From the NCBI GenBank assembly GCA_035763805.1, contig DASUAL010000039.1, forward strand, positions 1 through 64,000: DNA of 64,000 bases. The letters are read 5' to 3'. Origin of the DNA: DASUAL01 sp035763805. GTDB lineage: Bacteria; Gemmatimonadota; Gemmatimonadetes; Gemmatimonadales; GWC2-71-9. Every line of letters begins with the position of its first letter. Within the stretch, counting starts at the first letter, position 1. The notes beneath the pieces are model-generated. The model searched no databases, was not told the DNA's origin, and worked only from the letters and a program-made list of their open reading frames with translations. Positions 33,331 to 43,129 of this stretch are shown here, one piece after another. The position numbers were made by a program, and so were the translations under genes.

Positions 33331-35157
33331 ATGAACGAAGCCGATAGGTCGCTATTCGCCCGCCTGATCCAGGCGCTGGGAAGCTCGTACACCGTCGACG
33401 GGGAGATCGGCCGCGGGGGGATGGGCGTTGTGTACAACGCCCGCGACGAGCGGCTCAAGCGGCAGGTGGCAATCAAGGTGCTCCCGCCCGAGCTCGCCTT
33501 CCGCGAAGAGATCCGGATGCGCTTCTTGCGCGAGGCGGAGACGGCCGCCCGTCTGTCGCACCCTCACATCGTGCCGATCTATTCGGTCGGAGAGGGTCCG
33601 GACGGACTCGTGTATTTCATCATGGCGTACGTAGACGGCGAGTCCCTCGCCGCCAAGCTCAAGCGCCGCGGCCGGCTGCCGCCCGATGAAGCACGCCGCA
33701 TCATGCTCGAGACCGCCGACGCGCTGGGCGCCGCGCACGCATTCGGCATCATCCACCGCGACGTCAAGCCGGACAACATCCTGCTCGAGGGCAGCCGCGG
33801 CCGGGTCGTCGTGACCGACTTCGGCATCGCCAAGGCGCTGTCGTCCAGCACCGGCCCTCAGACGCTGACGGCGACGGGGGTGGCCATCGGAACGCCACAC
33901 TACATGAGTCCCGAGCAGGCCGCGGGCGACCGCGAGATCGACGGGCGTTCGGACATCTACAGCCTCGGCGTGGTGAGCTTCCAGATGCTCGCGGGCGAGC
34001 TGCCGTTTCACGCGCCGACCGTGCCCGGAATCTTGATGAAGCACATCACCGAGCAGGCGCCGCTCGTCTCGGAGAGGCGTCCGGACGTCCCGGAGGACCT
34101 CGCCGCATGCGTGATGCGCTGTCTCGAGAAGGAGCCCGACGACCGCTGGCCCACGGCCGACGCCCTGCGGCGCGCCCTCGAGGCGCGCAGCGCCACGATG
34201 TACCGCTCGCGCCGCCCGGCCGCCGCCTCGCGCGGGCCGCGACTTCCGCGGCCCGCGGCCGCTCCGCTTCCCCGGAGCCCGGACATCGGGCGTCGTCCGA
34301 GCCGCCGGCAACGTGAAACGCCGCAACTCGCGCCTGGGGGCGAACCCGCGATCGTGCGCAAAGCCCGCTCGAGTATCGTGTCGTGGGCATCCGTGGCGGG
34401 CGGCTGCATGCTGTTCGACGCCGCCACGGGCTGGAACGGGTGGTCGCTGTTCGTTGCAGTTCCGTGGGGTGCCTTCGGCATCCTGCCGATGTACATGAAG
34501 CTATGGAGTGCGGGCTACTCCTGGCGTGACGTGCTGCATCGCCCCGCGGCGCCCGAATCGGCCGAAGCGCAGCTCGCGGCGGCTGGATCGCGGCCCCTGG
34601 ACCTGCCGCAGGCGACAACCGGCGAGTTCGGCCGACAGGCGGCGGCCGTCCAGCAGGCCCGGAGCGACCGCAAGGCGATCCTCAAGATCATGGAGCGCCT
34701 GCCCAAGTCCGAGAGGAAGCTGCTACCGGACGTCGTCGCCACGGTGGACGGTCTGCTCAAGCGGGCCGAGGACCTCGCCAGGACCCTGCACGCGATGAGC
34801 GCCGACGTGGACGAGGGCGCGCTCGCGCGCCTCGAGGGGAAGATCGGGGCGACCAAGCAGGAGCCCGAGAGCCCGGAGCGGGAGCGCCAGCTGAACCTGC
34901 TGCAGCGGCAGCGTCAGGCGTTGACCGACCTGCTCACGCGCCGGCAACTCGTGGAGGACCAGATCGAGTCGTGCATGATCGCGATGCAGAACGTCCGGTT
35001 CGACCTGTTGCGGCTCAGGTCGGCGGGCGTGGCGGCGGTGCTGGACGACCTCACCCACGCCACCCAGCAGGCGCGCGCGCTGTCGCGGGATGTCGACCAC
35101 GTGATCGCGGCCGCGGGCGAAATCAAGCAGGCGCTAGGGGAGCAGAGGGGCGTCTAA
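33331..35157 (+). CDS. Serine/threonine protein kinase with two membrane helices and coiled coil
   Basis: 608 residues from ATG 33331. The kinase domain (~15-280) has GEIGRGGMGVVY (glycine loop), VAIKVLP (Lys), IIHRDVKPDN (catalytic loop) and TDFGIAK, all intact. A basic Pro/Arg-rich linker follows (~285-350). Residues ~365-405 contain two short hydrophobic segments split by WNGW. The last ~180 residues are Gln/Arg/Glu-rich and probably a coiled coil. It is a bacterial PknB-like kinase without an extracellular PASTA sensor. The substrate is unknown. It ends overlapping the converging membrane/spermidine-synthase gene by four bases. Confidence 0.9.
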   Translation: MNEADRSLFARLIQALGSSYTVDGEIGRGGMGVVYNARDERLKRQVAIKVLPPELAFREEIRMRFLREAETAARLSHPHIVPIYSVGEGPDGLVYFIMAYVDGESLAAKLKRRGRLPPDEARRIMLETADALGAAHAFGIIHRDVKPDNILLEGSRGRVVVTDFGIAKALSSSTGPQTLTATGVAIGTPHYMSPEQAAGDREIDGRSDIYSLGVVSFQMLAGELPFHAPTVPGILMKHITEQAPLVSERRPDVPEDLAACVMRCLEKEPDDRWPTADALRRALEARSATMYRSRRPAAASRGPRLPRPAAAPLPRSPDIGRRPSRRQRETPQLAPGGEPAIVRKARSSIVSWASVAGGCMLFDAATGWNGWSLFVAVPWGAFGILPMYMKLWSAGYSWRDVLHRPAAPESAEAQLAAAGSRPLDLPQATTGEFGRQAAAVQQARSDRKAILKIMERLPKSERKLLPDVVATVDGLLKRAEDLARTLHAMSADVDEGALARLEGKIGATKQEPESPERERQLNLLQRQRQALTDLLTRRQLVEDQIESCMIAMQNVRFDLLRLRSAGVAAVLDDLTHATQQARALSRDVDHVIAAAGEIKQALGEQRGV

Positions 35158-38100
35158 GGTCGTTCCCCGCGGCTGCAGCGCGCCACCGACTCCGGCGCTT
35201 CCGCCACCCGAATCCCGAACTCCAGCAGCGCGAGAAAATGCGCACTTGCCTCGGAGCATTGACCGAGGCGCAGAGCCGCGGTGGCCCGCAGCGCGTACAA
35301 GCGCGCCCACCCCGGCCGCACCGCCAACGCCTCGACCAGCAGGCTGTCCGCGAGGTCGGGCGGCCCGTGGTTGGCGAACCGCCTCAGAACTTCGCCCAGC
35401 GCGTCGACCGGCAGCGGACGTCGATAGGTGCCCGAACCGACCGCGAGCGCCGCCCGCACGCCCCGCCCCGCCTCGGCCCAGCGGCCCTCCACGGCGGCGA
35501 AACCCGCGAGCTTGGCCCGGACCGCCGCGGTGTCCCCTCCGCGCGCGAGGGCGGCGGTGAGCAGCTCGCGGGTTCGTACGGTGTCCCCGCGCCGCTCCGC
35601 CACGGCGGCGGCCACGCGCAACGCCTCCGGGTGCCGAGCGCGTGTCAGAAGCGCGGGGAGGACGCTGTCGGCGTACGTACTGTCGCCCAGTTCCAACCGC
35701 ACCTGCGCCACTCGCACGGCCCAGATCGGGTCCTCCGGGCGGGATTGATGCGCCGCCTCGATCACCGCCCGGCGGGCAGGCGACACGCCCGGCGCCGTCA
35801 CGGCCCTCGCCAGCTGGACCGGCGAGCCACCGGGCGTCTCGCCGGCCGAGGCGGCGATCGCGAGCAGGGAATCGAAGACCGGCCCGGCACCGGGCGGATC
35901 GAGGAAGCGGCGCGCGGCGACGAACTCGAGCTCGGGCCGATCGTCCCGGTGGACGAGGGTCGCCCGGGCGCTGAGCCATGCGGCGCCCGCGTCGCCGAGC
36001 AAGCGGCGCCCGAAGTAGTCGCCCACCGAATCGATCCCCAGCCATTCATGACCCAGCTCGCCGATCGACGTGGCCGGGGCGAGCAGCCGTTCGAGCCACG
36101 TCCGGTCGTAGCGGATGGGGCGGCCGGAAGCGATGATCAGCACATCGACACTGTTCGAAAACCAGAGCTCCACCTGGGGAAACACTTCGCGCACGTTGCG
36201 CACGATCCCGGCGACGATGGGCAGCGGAAGCTGATACAGCTGCATCCACTGGCAGAATACGCCGTCGTCGGCGAGCCGGGTCCGCAAGAGGTGGAAGAAC
36301 TCGGGTGTGTAGAGCGTCGCGACCCCTGCAACCCAGGGGTTTGACGGCTCGGAGGTGATGACGTCGAAGCGCTCGTCGTGCAGCTGCAGAGCGCTGCGTG
36401 CATCGTCCGCCACGACCGTGACCTCCGGGCGCTCCAGCACGGAGTGGTTGACGCTGGCGAAGTACGGGCTCGCCCCGAGCACGGCGGGCTCGATCTCCAC
36501 GATGCGCAGCCGCCGCATGCCGGGGACGTCCGCGAGGACGCGCGCCGTGACGCCGCTGCCATAGCCGATCACCAGGGCTGAGGACGCGCCTGCGCGGGCG
36601 GCCGCCGGCGCCAGCCCGGAGAGGATCTGGGTATTCATGTCCGCGTAATCGGACGCGTCGACCTTCCCGTTCACCCGCAGCGAGCGACCAATCGACGTCT
36701 CCCACACGCTGACCGTGGCGTTCCAGCCTTCCTGGAAGGCGAGCTGACGGGAGCCGGCATGAGTGAGGAACGCCTGCCGCTCGGCCGCGTTCATCGGCGC
36801 GCGTCCGTAGATCGTCGGAGCCAGATCGATGAGCCTGCTGCTCCACCCGGGGGCGGCGAGCGCGACTCCGAGCGCGACGCTCGCGAGCGCGCCGGCCCCG
36901 AGCACCCGGACGCGCAGCGCCCGGTGCTCGGCGGACCGTTCTGCGACGCCGCGCGCGGCGAAGCCGGCGAGCACGAGCGCGGCGACGCCGTTGATGACGA
37001 GGCCGATGCGGAGCGTGGTCTCGCTGCCGAGCGCGACGACCAGCACGAAGCCGGTGAGCACGGCGCCGGCGATGGCGCCGAGCGTATTCAGGCCGTAGGC
37101 CCGGCCTACGTCTGCGCCGCGTGCCGCGTCCGGGCGGGCGGTGAGATCCGTCAACAGCGGGAAGGTCAACCCCATCCCGATGGCGGGGATCAGCACGACG
37201 CTGCCGACTGCTACACCCATGAGCAACAGGCGTGTCGACGCGTCGAAGCCTTGGTGCTGGAATACCGCAAGGACGTATCGGGGAAGGACGCTGAAGAACA
37301 GCAGGAGCAAGGCGGCACCCGCACCGGTGACGCCCTGCGCCAGCGCCGCAGCAGCGGCGGTCTCCGAACGGGCCGTAGCCCGTCGTCCGACCAGCGCGCT
37401 CCCGAGGCCGATGCCGAGCAGGAACACCAGCAGCACCAGGGTAAACGCGTACGTTGACCCGCCGACGACCATGACCAGCACCCGGGTCCAGGCGATCTCA
37501 TTGAGGAGCGACGCGAACGCCGTGCAGGCAAGCAGTGCGAGCGCCGTGACCGCCAGCGCGTCGCGACGGCCGGCTGGGGCGACGGCGGGGAGCACGGGGG
37601 GGGGCGGCTCGGGACTGGGCGGGAGGGGCCGCGCCAACGCGATCGCCGCAAGCCCGAGGATGATGTTAATGGCCGCCGTGCCCCAGAGCGAGAGGCGGAT
37701 CCCCGCGAGCTCGATCAGGACGAACCCCGCGAGGGCCGTGCCCGCCATGGCACCGAGCGTGTTGAGGCCATACAGCCGTCCGAGCGAAGGTTTGAGCGCC
37801 CCGCGATCCACGCCCGTGAACGCGCGCGTCAGTACGGGAAGCGTGCCACCCATGAGCGTCGTGGGGACGAGGAGCACGAGCGCGGCGAGCCCGAACCGCA
37901 GGGCGACACTCGCCCCGCCTGAGAGCGGCCACGCGCTCGCGGCGCCGACGTAGACACGGTGCGCGAGCCCCAGCACCAGCGGCGAGACGAGGCCGAAGAC
38001 GCCGATCGCGATCTCGAGCACACCGTACAGGGCGGCGGGCCGCGGGTGCCGGTCGACGTGCCGTCCCAGCAACCAGGCGCCCAGGCCGAGGCCGCCCATA

Positions 38101-38246
38101 TAGGCGGCCACGACCGTCGTCACCGACTGAATGGTGGAGCCAAACGTCTGGTACAGGAGCCGAACCCACAGCAGCTCGTAGACGAGCCCCGTGGCCCCTG
38201 ACAAGAAGAAGAGGAGTCCGAAGGCGCGAGCGGCACTAGAACGCAT
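35154..38246 (-). CDS. Fused MFS-like membrane protein and spermidine-synthase-like methyltransferase fold
   Basis: About 1030 residues. Residues ~1-480 contain roughly a dozen transmembrane helices. They begin LLFFLSGATGLVYELLWVRL and repeat the LYGLNTLGAMAG pattern twice (second copy YGLNTLGAIAG). Residues ~500-750 are a Rossmann-type aminopropyltransferase-like domain with GYGSGVTARVLADV, VEIEPAVL and EPSNPWVAGVATLY. The last ~250 residues are helical with TPR-like spacing. Whether it makes polyamines or moves a substrate is unknown; many family members are annotated only by similarity. The start ATG lies within the last codons of the E1 gene, an 11-base overlap. Confidence 0.82.
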   Translation of the reverse strand: MRSSAARAFGLLFFLSGATGLVYELLWVRLLYQTFGSTIQSVTTVVAAYMGGLGLGAWLLGRHVDRHPRPAALYGVLEIAIGVFGLVSPLVLGLAHRVYVGAASAWPLSGGASVALRFGLAALVLLVPTTLMGGTLPVLTRAFTGVDRGALKPSLGRLYGLNTLGAMAGTALAGFVLIELAGIRLSLWGTAAINIILGLAAIALARPLPPSPEPPPPVLPAVAPAGRRDALAVTALALLACTAFASLLNEIAWTRVLVMVVGGSTYAFTLVLLVFLLGIGLGSALVGRRATARSETAAAAALAQGVTGAGAALLLLFFSVLPRYVLAVFQHQGFDASTRLLLMGVAVGSVVLIPAIGMGLTFPLLTDLTARPDAARGADVGRAYGLNTLGAIAGAVLTGFVLVVALGSETTLRIGLVINGVAALVLAGFAARGVAERSAEHRALRVRVLGAGALASVALGVALAAPGWSSRLIDLAPTIYGRAPMNAAERQAFLTHAGSRQLAFQEGWNATVSVWETSIGRSLRVNGKVDASDYADMNTQILSGLAPAAARAGASSALVIGYGSGVTARVLADVPGMRRLRIVEIEPAVLGASPYFASVNHSVLERPEVTVVADDARSALQLHDERFDVITSEPSNPWVAGVATLYTPEFFHLLRTRLADDGVFCQWMQLYQLPLPIVAGIVRNVREVFPQVELWFSNSVDVLIIASGRPIRYDRTWLERLLAPATSIGELGHEWLGIDSVGDYFGRRLLGDAGAAWLSARATLVHRDDRPELEFVAARRFLDPPGAGPVFDSLLAIAASAGETPGGSPVQLARAVTAPGVSPARRAVIEAAHQSRPEDPIWAVRVAQVRLELGDSTYADSVLPALLTRARHPEALRVAAAVAERRGDTVRTRELLTAALARGGDTAAVRAKLAGFAAVEGRWAEAGRGVRAALAVGSGTYRRPLPVDALGEVLRRFANHGPPDLADSLLVEALAVRPGWARLYALRATAALRLGQCSEASAHFLALLEFGIRVAEAPESVARCSRGERP

Positions 38247-40356
38247 GCAGCTCGCGCATGGCCTGCGTGAGATCCTCCGTCTGCGGCAGGATGAAATCCT
38301 CGAGGTCCGGTGCGTAGCCGACGAACGTGTCGGTCGACGCGACCCGTCGTACCGGCGCGTCGAGCCAGGGGAAGCACGCGTCGCCCAGCGTGGCCGCGAT
38401 CTCCGCACCGTAACCCCAGGAGAGCGCGTCCTCGTAGGCGACGAGCACCTTGCCGTTCTTCTTGACCGACGCCCCGATCGCGTCCCAGTCCACCGGCGAG
38501 AGGCTGCGGAGGTCGATCACCTCCACGCTCAGGCCGTCCTTCTCCTCGAGCTCTTTCGCGGCGACGAGCGCGCGCTGCACGACGGCACCGTAGGTCACGA
38601 TCGTCAGGTCACGACCCTGCCGCACCACCTTCGCCTTGCCGAACGGAATCATGAAGTTCGGGCCCGGGTTCGGGGCCTTGTTGTAGGTCTGTCGGTAGAG
38701 GTGCTTGTGCTCGAGGAACAGCACCGGGTCGTCGCAGCGGATCGCGGTGCGCAACAGGCCGTTCGCGTCGAGCGCCGTGCTCGGGCAGACGACGCGCAGC
38801 CCGGGGATGGACGTGAAGACCACCGCGCCGGTCTGCGAGTGGTAGATCGAGCCGCCCTTCAGGTAGCCGCCGTAGGTCACCCGCACGACGGCCGGTGCAC
38901 TGAACGCGTTACTCGAGCGCCAGCGTATGGTGGCGAGCTCGTTGCGAAGCTGATGATACGCGGGCCAGATGTAGTCGAAGAACTGGATCTCGACGACGGG
39001 CTTGAGCCCTCGCGTCGCCAGCCCAATCGCGCGGCCCACGATGTTTGCTTCGGCGAGTGGGGTATTGTAGACGCGGTCGCTCCCGAACTGCCGTTGCAGG
39101 CCCCACGTGACCTTGAACACGCCGCCCTTCCCCTTCACCTCACCGAGGTATTGCTCCCGGCTCACGTCGGCCACATCCTCGCCGAACGCGATGATGCGCG
39201 CGTCGCGCGCCATCTCGTCCTTCAGACAAGCATTGAGCAGGTCCACCATCGTCGTGGGATCACCCGTGAACTGAGGATCGTCCTCGGTGTCGAACTGCTC
39301 GGAGGTAGGATCGACGTCCGGCGAGTAGACGTACAGCAGGGCCGACTCGGGCTTCGGTTGGGGCGAGGCCAGCGCCATGTCGGCGGCCACGGTGACCTCC
39401 TCCTCGACCTGCCGCTTGATCTCTTCGATCTCCGCTTCGCTGGCGACGCCGTCGGCGATCAGGTGCTTCGGGAAGGTGAGCGTGCAGTCACGCTTCGCCT
39501 CCTCTTCCCGCTCGCGCGGCGGTTTGTAGAGCACCTCGTCGTCGGACAGCGAGTGCGAGTAGGGCCGCGTGACGTGGGCGTGCACGAGCGCAGGGCCGCG
39601 GCGCTCGCGGCAGTGTTGCGCCGCGCGGGCCAGCACGTCGTAGCACGCGATCGGGTCGCAGCCGTCCACCTCCTCCACCAGGAGGTCGGGGAAGTTACGC
39701 ACCAGCTTGGACACGGAGCCGCCCGCGGTCTGGACCTCGACCGGCACCGAGATCGCGTACTTGTTGTCCTCGATGAGGAACAACACCGGGAGCTTGAGGT
39801 TGCTCGCGCTGTTCAGGGCCTCCCAGAATTCCCCTTCGCTGGTGGTGCCGTCCCCGGCGGAAACGTACACCAGCTCATCGCCCTTGATGGGCTTCTCGGC
39901 GATGGCATCGATGCGGTCATAGCGGAGCCACGCTTCGGCGCAACCGACCGCCTGCAGGAACTGCGTGCCGGTGGGGCTCGACTGGCTGACGATGTTCAGC
40001 GCCTTGTGGCCCCAGTGTGACGGCATCTGCCGACCGCCCGAGTTCGGGTCCTCGGCGGCGCCGACGGCCGAGAGGAGCATCTCGGTCGGCGTCATGCCGA
40101 GGGTGAGGCAGAGGGCGCGGTCGCGGTAGTACGGGTAGAACCAGTCGTAGGCGGGGCGGAGCACCTTGCCCGCCGCCACCAGCACCGCTTCGTGCCCGGC
40201 GCCCGAGATCTGAAAGAAGATCTTGTTCTGGCGCTTGAGCTGGATCTCCTTGTCGTCGATCCGGCGCGACAGGAGCGTCAGCCGGTACATGTCGAGGAGA
40301 TCCGCTTTCGGGAGGGCCTTAGCGGCCTTGGATCTGGGGTGGGTCCGGGTCGCCAT
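38236..40356 (-). CDS. Fused alpha-beta E1 of a 2-oxoacid (branched-chain-type) dehydrogenase
   Basis: 706 residues. The alpha half (~1-340) has the thiamine diphosphate motif GDGTTSEGEFWEAL followed by EDNKYAISVP. The beta half (~365-706) has FGEDVADV and the substrate loop YLKGGSIYHSQ. Alpha and beta subunits are usually separate genes in the branched-chain and acetoin types; a fused order alpha-beta is known for some bacteria. It should decarboxylate a branched 2-oxoacid or pyruvate and pass the acyl group to a lipoyl E2. No E2 or E3 is nearby. It sits in a minus-strand operon behind an S41 protease (15-base gap). Confidence 0.9.
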   Translation of the reverse strand: MATRTHPRSKAAKALPKADLLDMYRLTLLSRRIDDKEIQLKRQNKIFFQISGAGHEAVLVAAGKVLRPAYDWFYPYYRDRALCLTLGMTPTEMLLSAVGAAEDPNSGGRQMPSHWGHKALNIVSQSSPTGTQFLQAVGCAEAWLRYDRIDAIAEKPIKGDELVYVSAGDGTTSEGEFWEALNSASNLKLPVLFLIEDNKYAISVPVEVQTAGGSVSKLVRNFPDLLVEEVDGCDPIACYDVLARAAQHCRERRGPALVHAHVTRPYSHSLSDDEVLYKPPREREEEAKRDCTLTFPKHLIADGVASEAEIEEIKRQVEEEVTVAADMALASPQPKPESALLYVYSPDVDPTSEQFDTEDDPQFTGDPTTMVDLLNACLKDEMARDARIIAFGEDVADVSREQYLGEVKGKGGVFKVTWGLQRQFGSDRVYNTPLAEANIVGRAIGLATRGLKPVVEIQFFDYIWPAYHQLRNELATIRWRSSNAFSAPAVVRVTYGGYLKGGSIYHSQTGAVVFTSIPGLRVVCPSTALDANGLLRTAIRCDDPVLFLEHKHLYRQTYNKAPNPGPNFMIPFGKAKVVRQGRDLTIVTYGAVVQRALVAAKELEEKDGLSVEVIDLRSLSPVDWDAIGASVKKNGKVLVAYEDALSWGYGAEIAATLGDACFPWLDAPVRRVASTDTFVGYAPDLEDFILPQTEDLTQAMRELHAF

Positions 40357-40371
40357 AGGCTGAAAGATAGC

Positions 40372-41979
40372 TCACTCCGGGCCGGCTAGAAGCTCCGGGA
40401 GCCTGGGGAAGTACGTGAGGGCGGCCCGGATGTCCGGATCATTCCGAATCCTGAGCTGCACCCCGCCGTCCGGCGGCCAGCGCACGTCCGCCGCGCGCCC
40501 CGCGAGCGATAGCGCGAGCCGTTCGGCGACGAGGCTATCGGGCCGTGCGTTCACGTGAAGACGCCTGCGCACGCGCTCAAGGAACGGCGCGAGCAACCTC
40601 TCGTGCCACTGCGCCCGACCCGCGAGCCATTGCGCGCGAGCCACGGGTGTCGCGGGCAGGGTCAACGCGACACTGTCCGCGACAGCCACGTCGAACCCGC
40701 TATCGGTGGCGACGCTCCACCACACCGGCAGCTCGGCTGGCGCAGGGAGCGGCACATCAGGGACGATCCCGCCACCCCCACGCACCTCGCGTCCCCGGCC
40801 GGTTCTAAAGACGACAAGCGTATCCTCCTCGGCGCCCGACTTCCCCGCAAACGACCGATACTGCTGCACGCCGATGCCCTTGTAGCGGCGCTGGATGACG
40901 CGGCCGCTCGGCGTATGGACCCGCGCGATCGTGAGCTCCACCATGTCGCCGGATGGCATGATGAAGAACCCCGTTTGCACCAACGCCTTCCCGAAGGTGC
41001 GGCGTCCGAGGACGAGGGCACGGTCATGGTCCTGGAGCGACCCCGCCACCGCCTCGGACGCGCTCGCGCTGCGCGAATTGACGAGGGCGATGAGAGGCAT
41101 CTCGCGGAAATCGCCATCCCGCCTGGTCACGTAGTCCTGGCTCGCGCCCTTCTTTCGTCCTTTCGTCCGGAAGATCACGGTACCCTTGGGGAAGAACTCG
41201 GCGGCGATCTCCACCGCCGCGTCCACGACCCCACCAGGGTTGCCGCGGAGATCGAGGATCACCTGACGCGCGCCTTGACGCTTCAGCTGGTTGACGGCGT
41301 CGTGCACCTGATCGCCCGCTTTCGGGCCAAACCACGCGAGCCCGACGTACCCGGTGACCGAGTCGGCCATGCCGGACATCTGGACGGCGGACTCGGCTTC
41401 AAGGAAGGTGCGCTTCAATGTAACCGCGAACGTGTCCGGCTCGAGGCGCGGCCCGCGCTCGAGCTCGACGCGGACTTTCGACCCCTTCGGCCCTGCCAGG
41501 TGGCGCTCGAGCTCCTCAATCTTGAGCCCGACGACGGAAGTGTCGTTGATGCGTACGACTCGATCCCCCGGGAGCACGCCCCCCTTGGCGGCCGGGCTGT
41601 CGCGCCGCACGCTCAGGACCGTTGCCGTGCTGTCCTCCTCCGCGAGCTCCATGCCCGTGACCGCCAACTCGCCTCGCTCCAAAGCGGAACGCGTCTCCCA
41701 GTCTCGCCGCGACACGAAATAGCTGTGCGGATCGAGCGAGCGGAGCATCCCGTCGATTGCCGCACGCACGAGCCCGGTATAGGTGACGGAGTCGGCGTAG
41801 TTCAGACGGATATGGTTGAGCACGGCGGAGAAGATCTGCAGCTCCTCGTAGGCGGGGGTCTGCTGCGCGCACAGGCCGTTGGGTGGCAACGCAGCGAGCG
41901 ACAGCGCCGCCAGCGCCGCAACGACTGCTTTACTGCAGTGAGGCGAGGCGCTGCTTCGCGTCCGCGATTTGTCGGTCAT
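40372..41979 (-). CDS. S41 family C-terminal processing peptidase
   Basis: 535 residues with a signal peptide ending GLCAQQ. It has an N-terminal helical segment, a PDZ domain (~85-180, with VRRDSPAAKGGVLPGDRV) and the S41 protease core with NSRSASASEAVAGSLQ (Ser) and GRRTFGKALVQ (Lys) as the catalytic pair. Such periplasmic proteases cleave proteins near the C-terminus. Residues beyond ~440 extend past the usual CtpA end. The ATG lies 50 bases inside the end of the TPR gene, and a later start is possible. Confidence 0.9.
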   Translation of the reverse strand: MTDKSRTRSSASPHCSKAVVAALAALSLAALPPNGLCAQQTPAYEELQIFSAVLNHIRLNYADSVTYTGLVRAAIDGMLRSLDPHSYFVSRRDWETRSALERGELAVTGMELAEEDSTATVLSVRRDSPAAKGGVLPGDRVVRINDTSVVGLKIEELERHLAGPKGSKVRVELERGPRLEPDTFAVTLKRTFLEAESAVQMSGMADSVTGYVGLAWFGPKAGDQVHDAVNQLKRQGARQVILDLRGNPGGVVDAAVEIAAEFFPKGTVIFRTKGRKKGASQDYVTRRDGDFREMPLIALVNSRSASASEAVAGSLQDHDRALVLGRRTFGKALVQTGFFIMPSGDMVELTIARVHTPSGRVIQRRYKGIGVQQYRSFAGKSGAEEDTLVVFRTGRGREVRGGGGIVPDVPLPAPAELPVWWSVATDSGFDVAVADSVALTLPATPVARAQWLAGRAQWHERLLAPFLERVRRRLHVNARPDSLVAERLALSLAGRAADVRWPPDGGVQLRIRNDPDIRAALTYFPRLPELLAGPE

Positions 41980-43114
41980 ACCGGCTCGGGGCGAGCGCAA
42001 GGAAGCGAGTGAAGGCAGCGCGAGCGTCGTCTCTCTTCTGTAGCAACTGCGCCACCACGCCCAGGTAGTACGGAACGCGCGAATCGCGCGGGCTCGCATC
42101 CATGGCCTGACGCAGCGTCTCCTCCGCTTCGGCCAAGCGGCCGGCGCCAGCGTAGGTCTTGCCGAGGTCCAGCAACAGGCTCGGATCGTCGGGGTTCGCG
42201 TTCGCGGCGTTTCGCCGCTCCACGATCGCCTGGTCCCAGTTCCGATGCATCTCGGCGATCTCGGCAAGGCGTACGTGCGCCATATACAGGCCAACGTCGT
42301 TCTCGAGCGCCTCGCGGTAGAGCTGCACCGCCTCCTCGAGCGTCCCGGCTCGGTGCTTCAGGACAGCGAGCATGTATCGATACTGGTTCGTCTCCATGGG
42401 GATGTAGTAAGTGAGCGAGTCGGGATTCTGGTGTCGCGACATGCGCTCGAACAAGAAGCTGAAATCCCGGATCGCGTCGTCCCACCGGTAGATGTGGGCT
42501 GCCGCGAGGCCGCGGTAGTAATACACGAAGTTCGCCATCCCCTCCCGTTCGACTTTGGTCGGTGCGTCGTCGATGAGCCGGTTGAGGCGGTTGTACGCGG
42601 CTTCGTAGCGACCTGCCTCGATGTCCTCGAATCCGCCAAACACATAGTCGTAAATCCGGCTAAGCGCGTCGGTGGCGGTCCAGTAGACGGATTTTGGCGG
42701 CCGGACCGCAGCCTCGATCCGCAGCTCCACCAGGGGATCGATCAGGAACGCCCGGCGGTACAGACGGTCCGCGTCACGCAGGGTGTTGCGCACGGAATCC
42801 GACACCCGGCCGTCGTGGATCTCCTCCCACAACCGGTCGCTTCTCGCGAACGGCATCCGACCGAGAGCAAGCCAAGCGGCGGCGAGTTGCGGCTCGATGG
42901 TCACCGCCGTCCGCAAGGCTCGCTCCGCGTCGTCGTAGCGGTTGGCCGCGAGGTAGCCGAGCGCCACGTTGTAATGCGCAGCGGCGTCGTTCGAGTCCTT
43001 GTGAACGCGGTCCTCCAGCTGCGGTAGCTTCACCGGTAGCTTGATGCGTTGCGCTGCCAACGGCCCGACCGCGACCGTGGCACCCAGCAGCGCCAGCTTT
43101 AGGCTCCGCAGCAC
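41930..43114 (-). CDS. Exported TPR-repeat protein
   Basis: 394 residues. A signal peptide ends PLAAQ. The rest is built of helical 34-residue repeats, clearest as AHYNVALGYLAANRYDDAE, AWLALGRM and LLDLGKTYAGAGRLAEAEE. It is probably a periplasmic scaffold or binding protein. The GTG start is preceded by a strong AAGGAGG, the best ribosome site noted in this region. It is the first gene of the four-gene minus-strand operon, and an IS3 end lies 121 bases upstream. Confidence 0.8.
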   Translation of the reverse strand: MLRSLKLALLGATVAVGPLAAQRIKLPVKLPQLEDRVHKDSNDAAAHYNVALGYLAANRYDDAERALRTAVTIEPQLAAAWLALGRMPFARSDRLWEEIHDGRVSDSVRNTLRDADRLYRRAFLIDPLVELRIEAAVRPPKSVYWTATDALSRIYDYVFGGFEDIEAGRYEAAYNRLNRLIDDAPTKVEREGMANFVYYYRGLAAAHIYRWDDAIRDFSFLFERMSRHQNPDSLTYYIPMETNQYRYMLAVLKHRAGTLEEAVQLYREALENDVGLYMAHVRLAEIAEMHRNWDQAIVERRNAANANPDDPSLLLDLGKTYAGAGRLAEAEETLRQAMDASPRDSRVPYYLGVVAQLLQKRDDARAAFTRFLALAPSRYDRQIADAKQRLASLQ

Positions 43115-43129
43115 GGCTCCTCCTTGACC

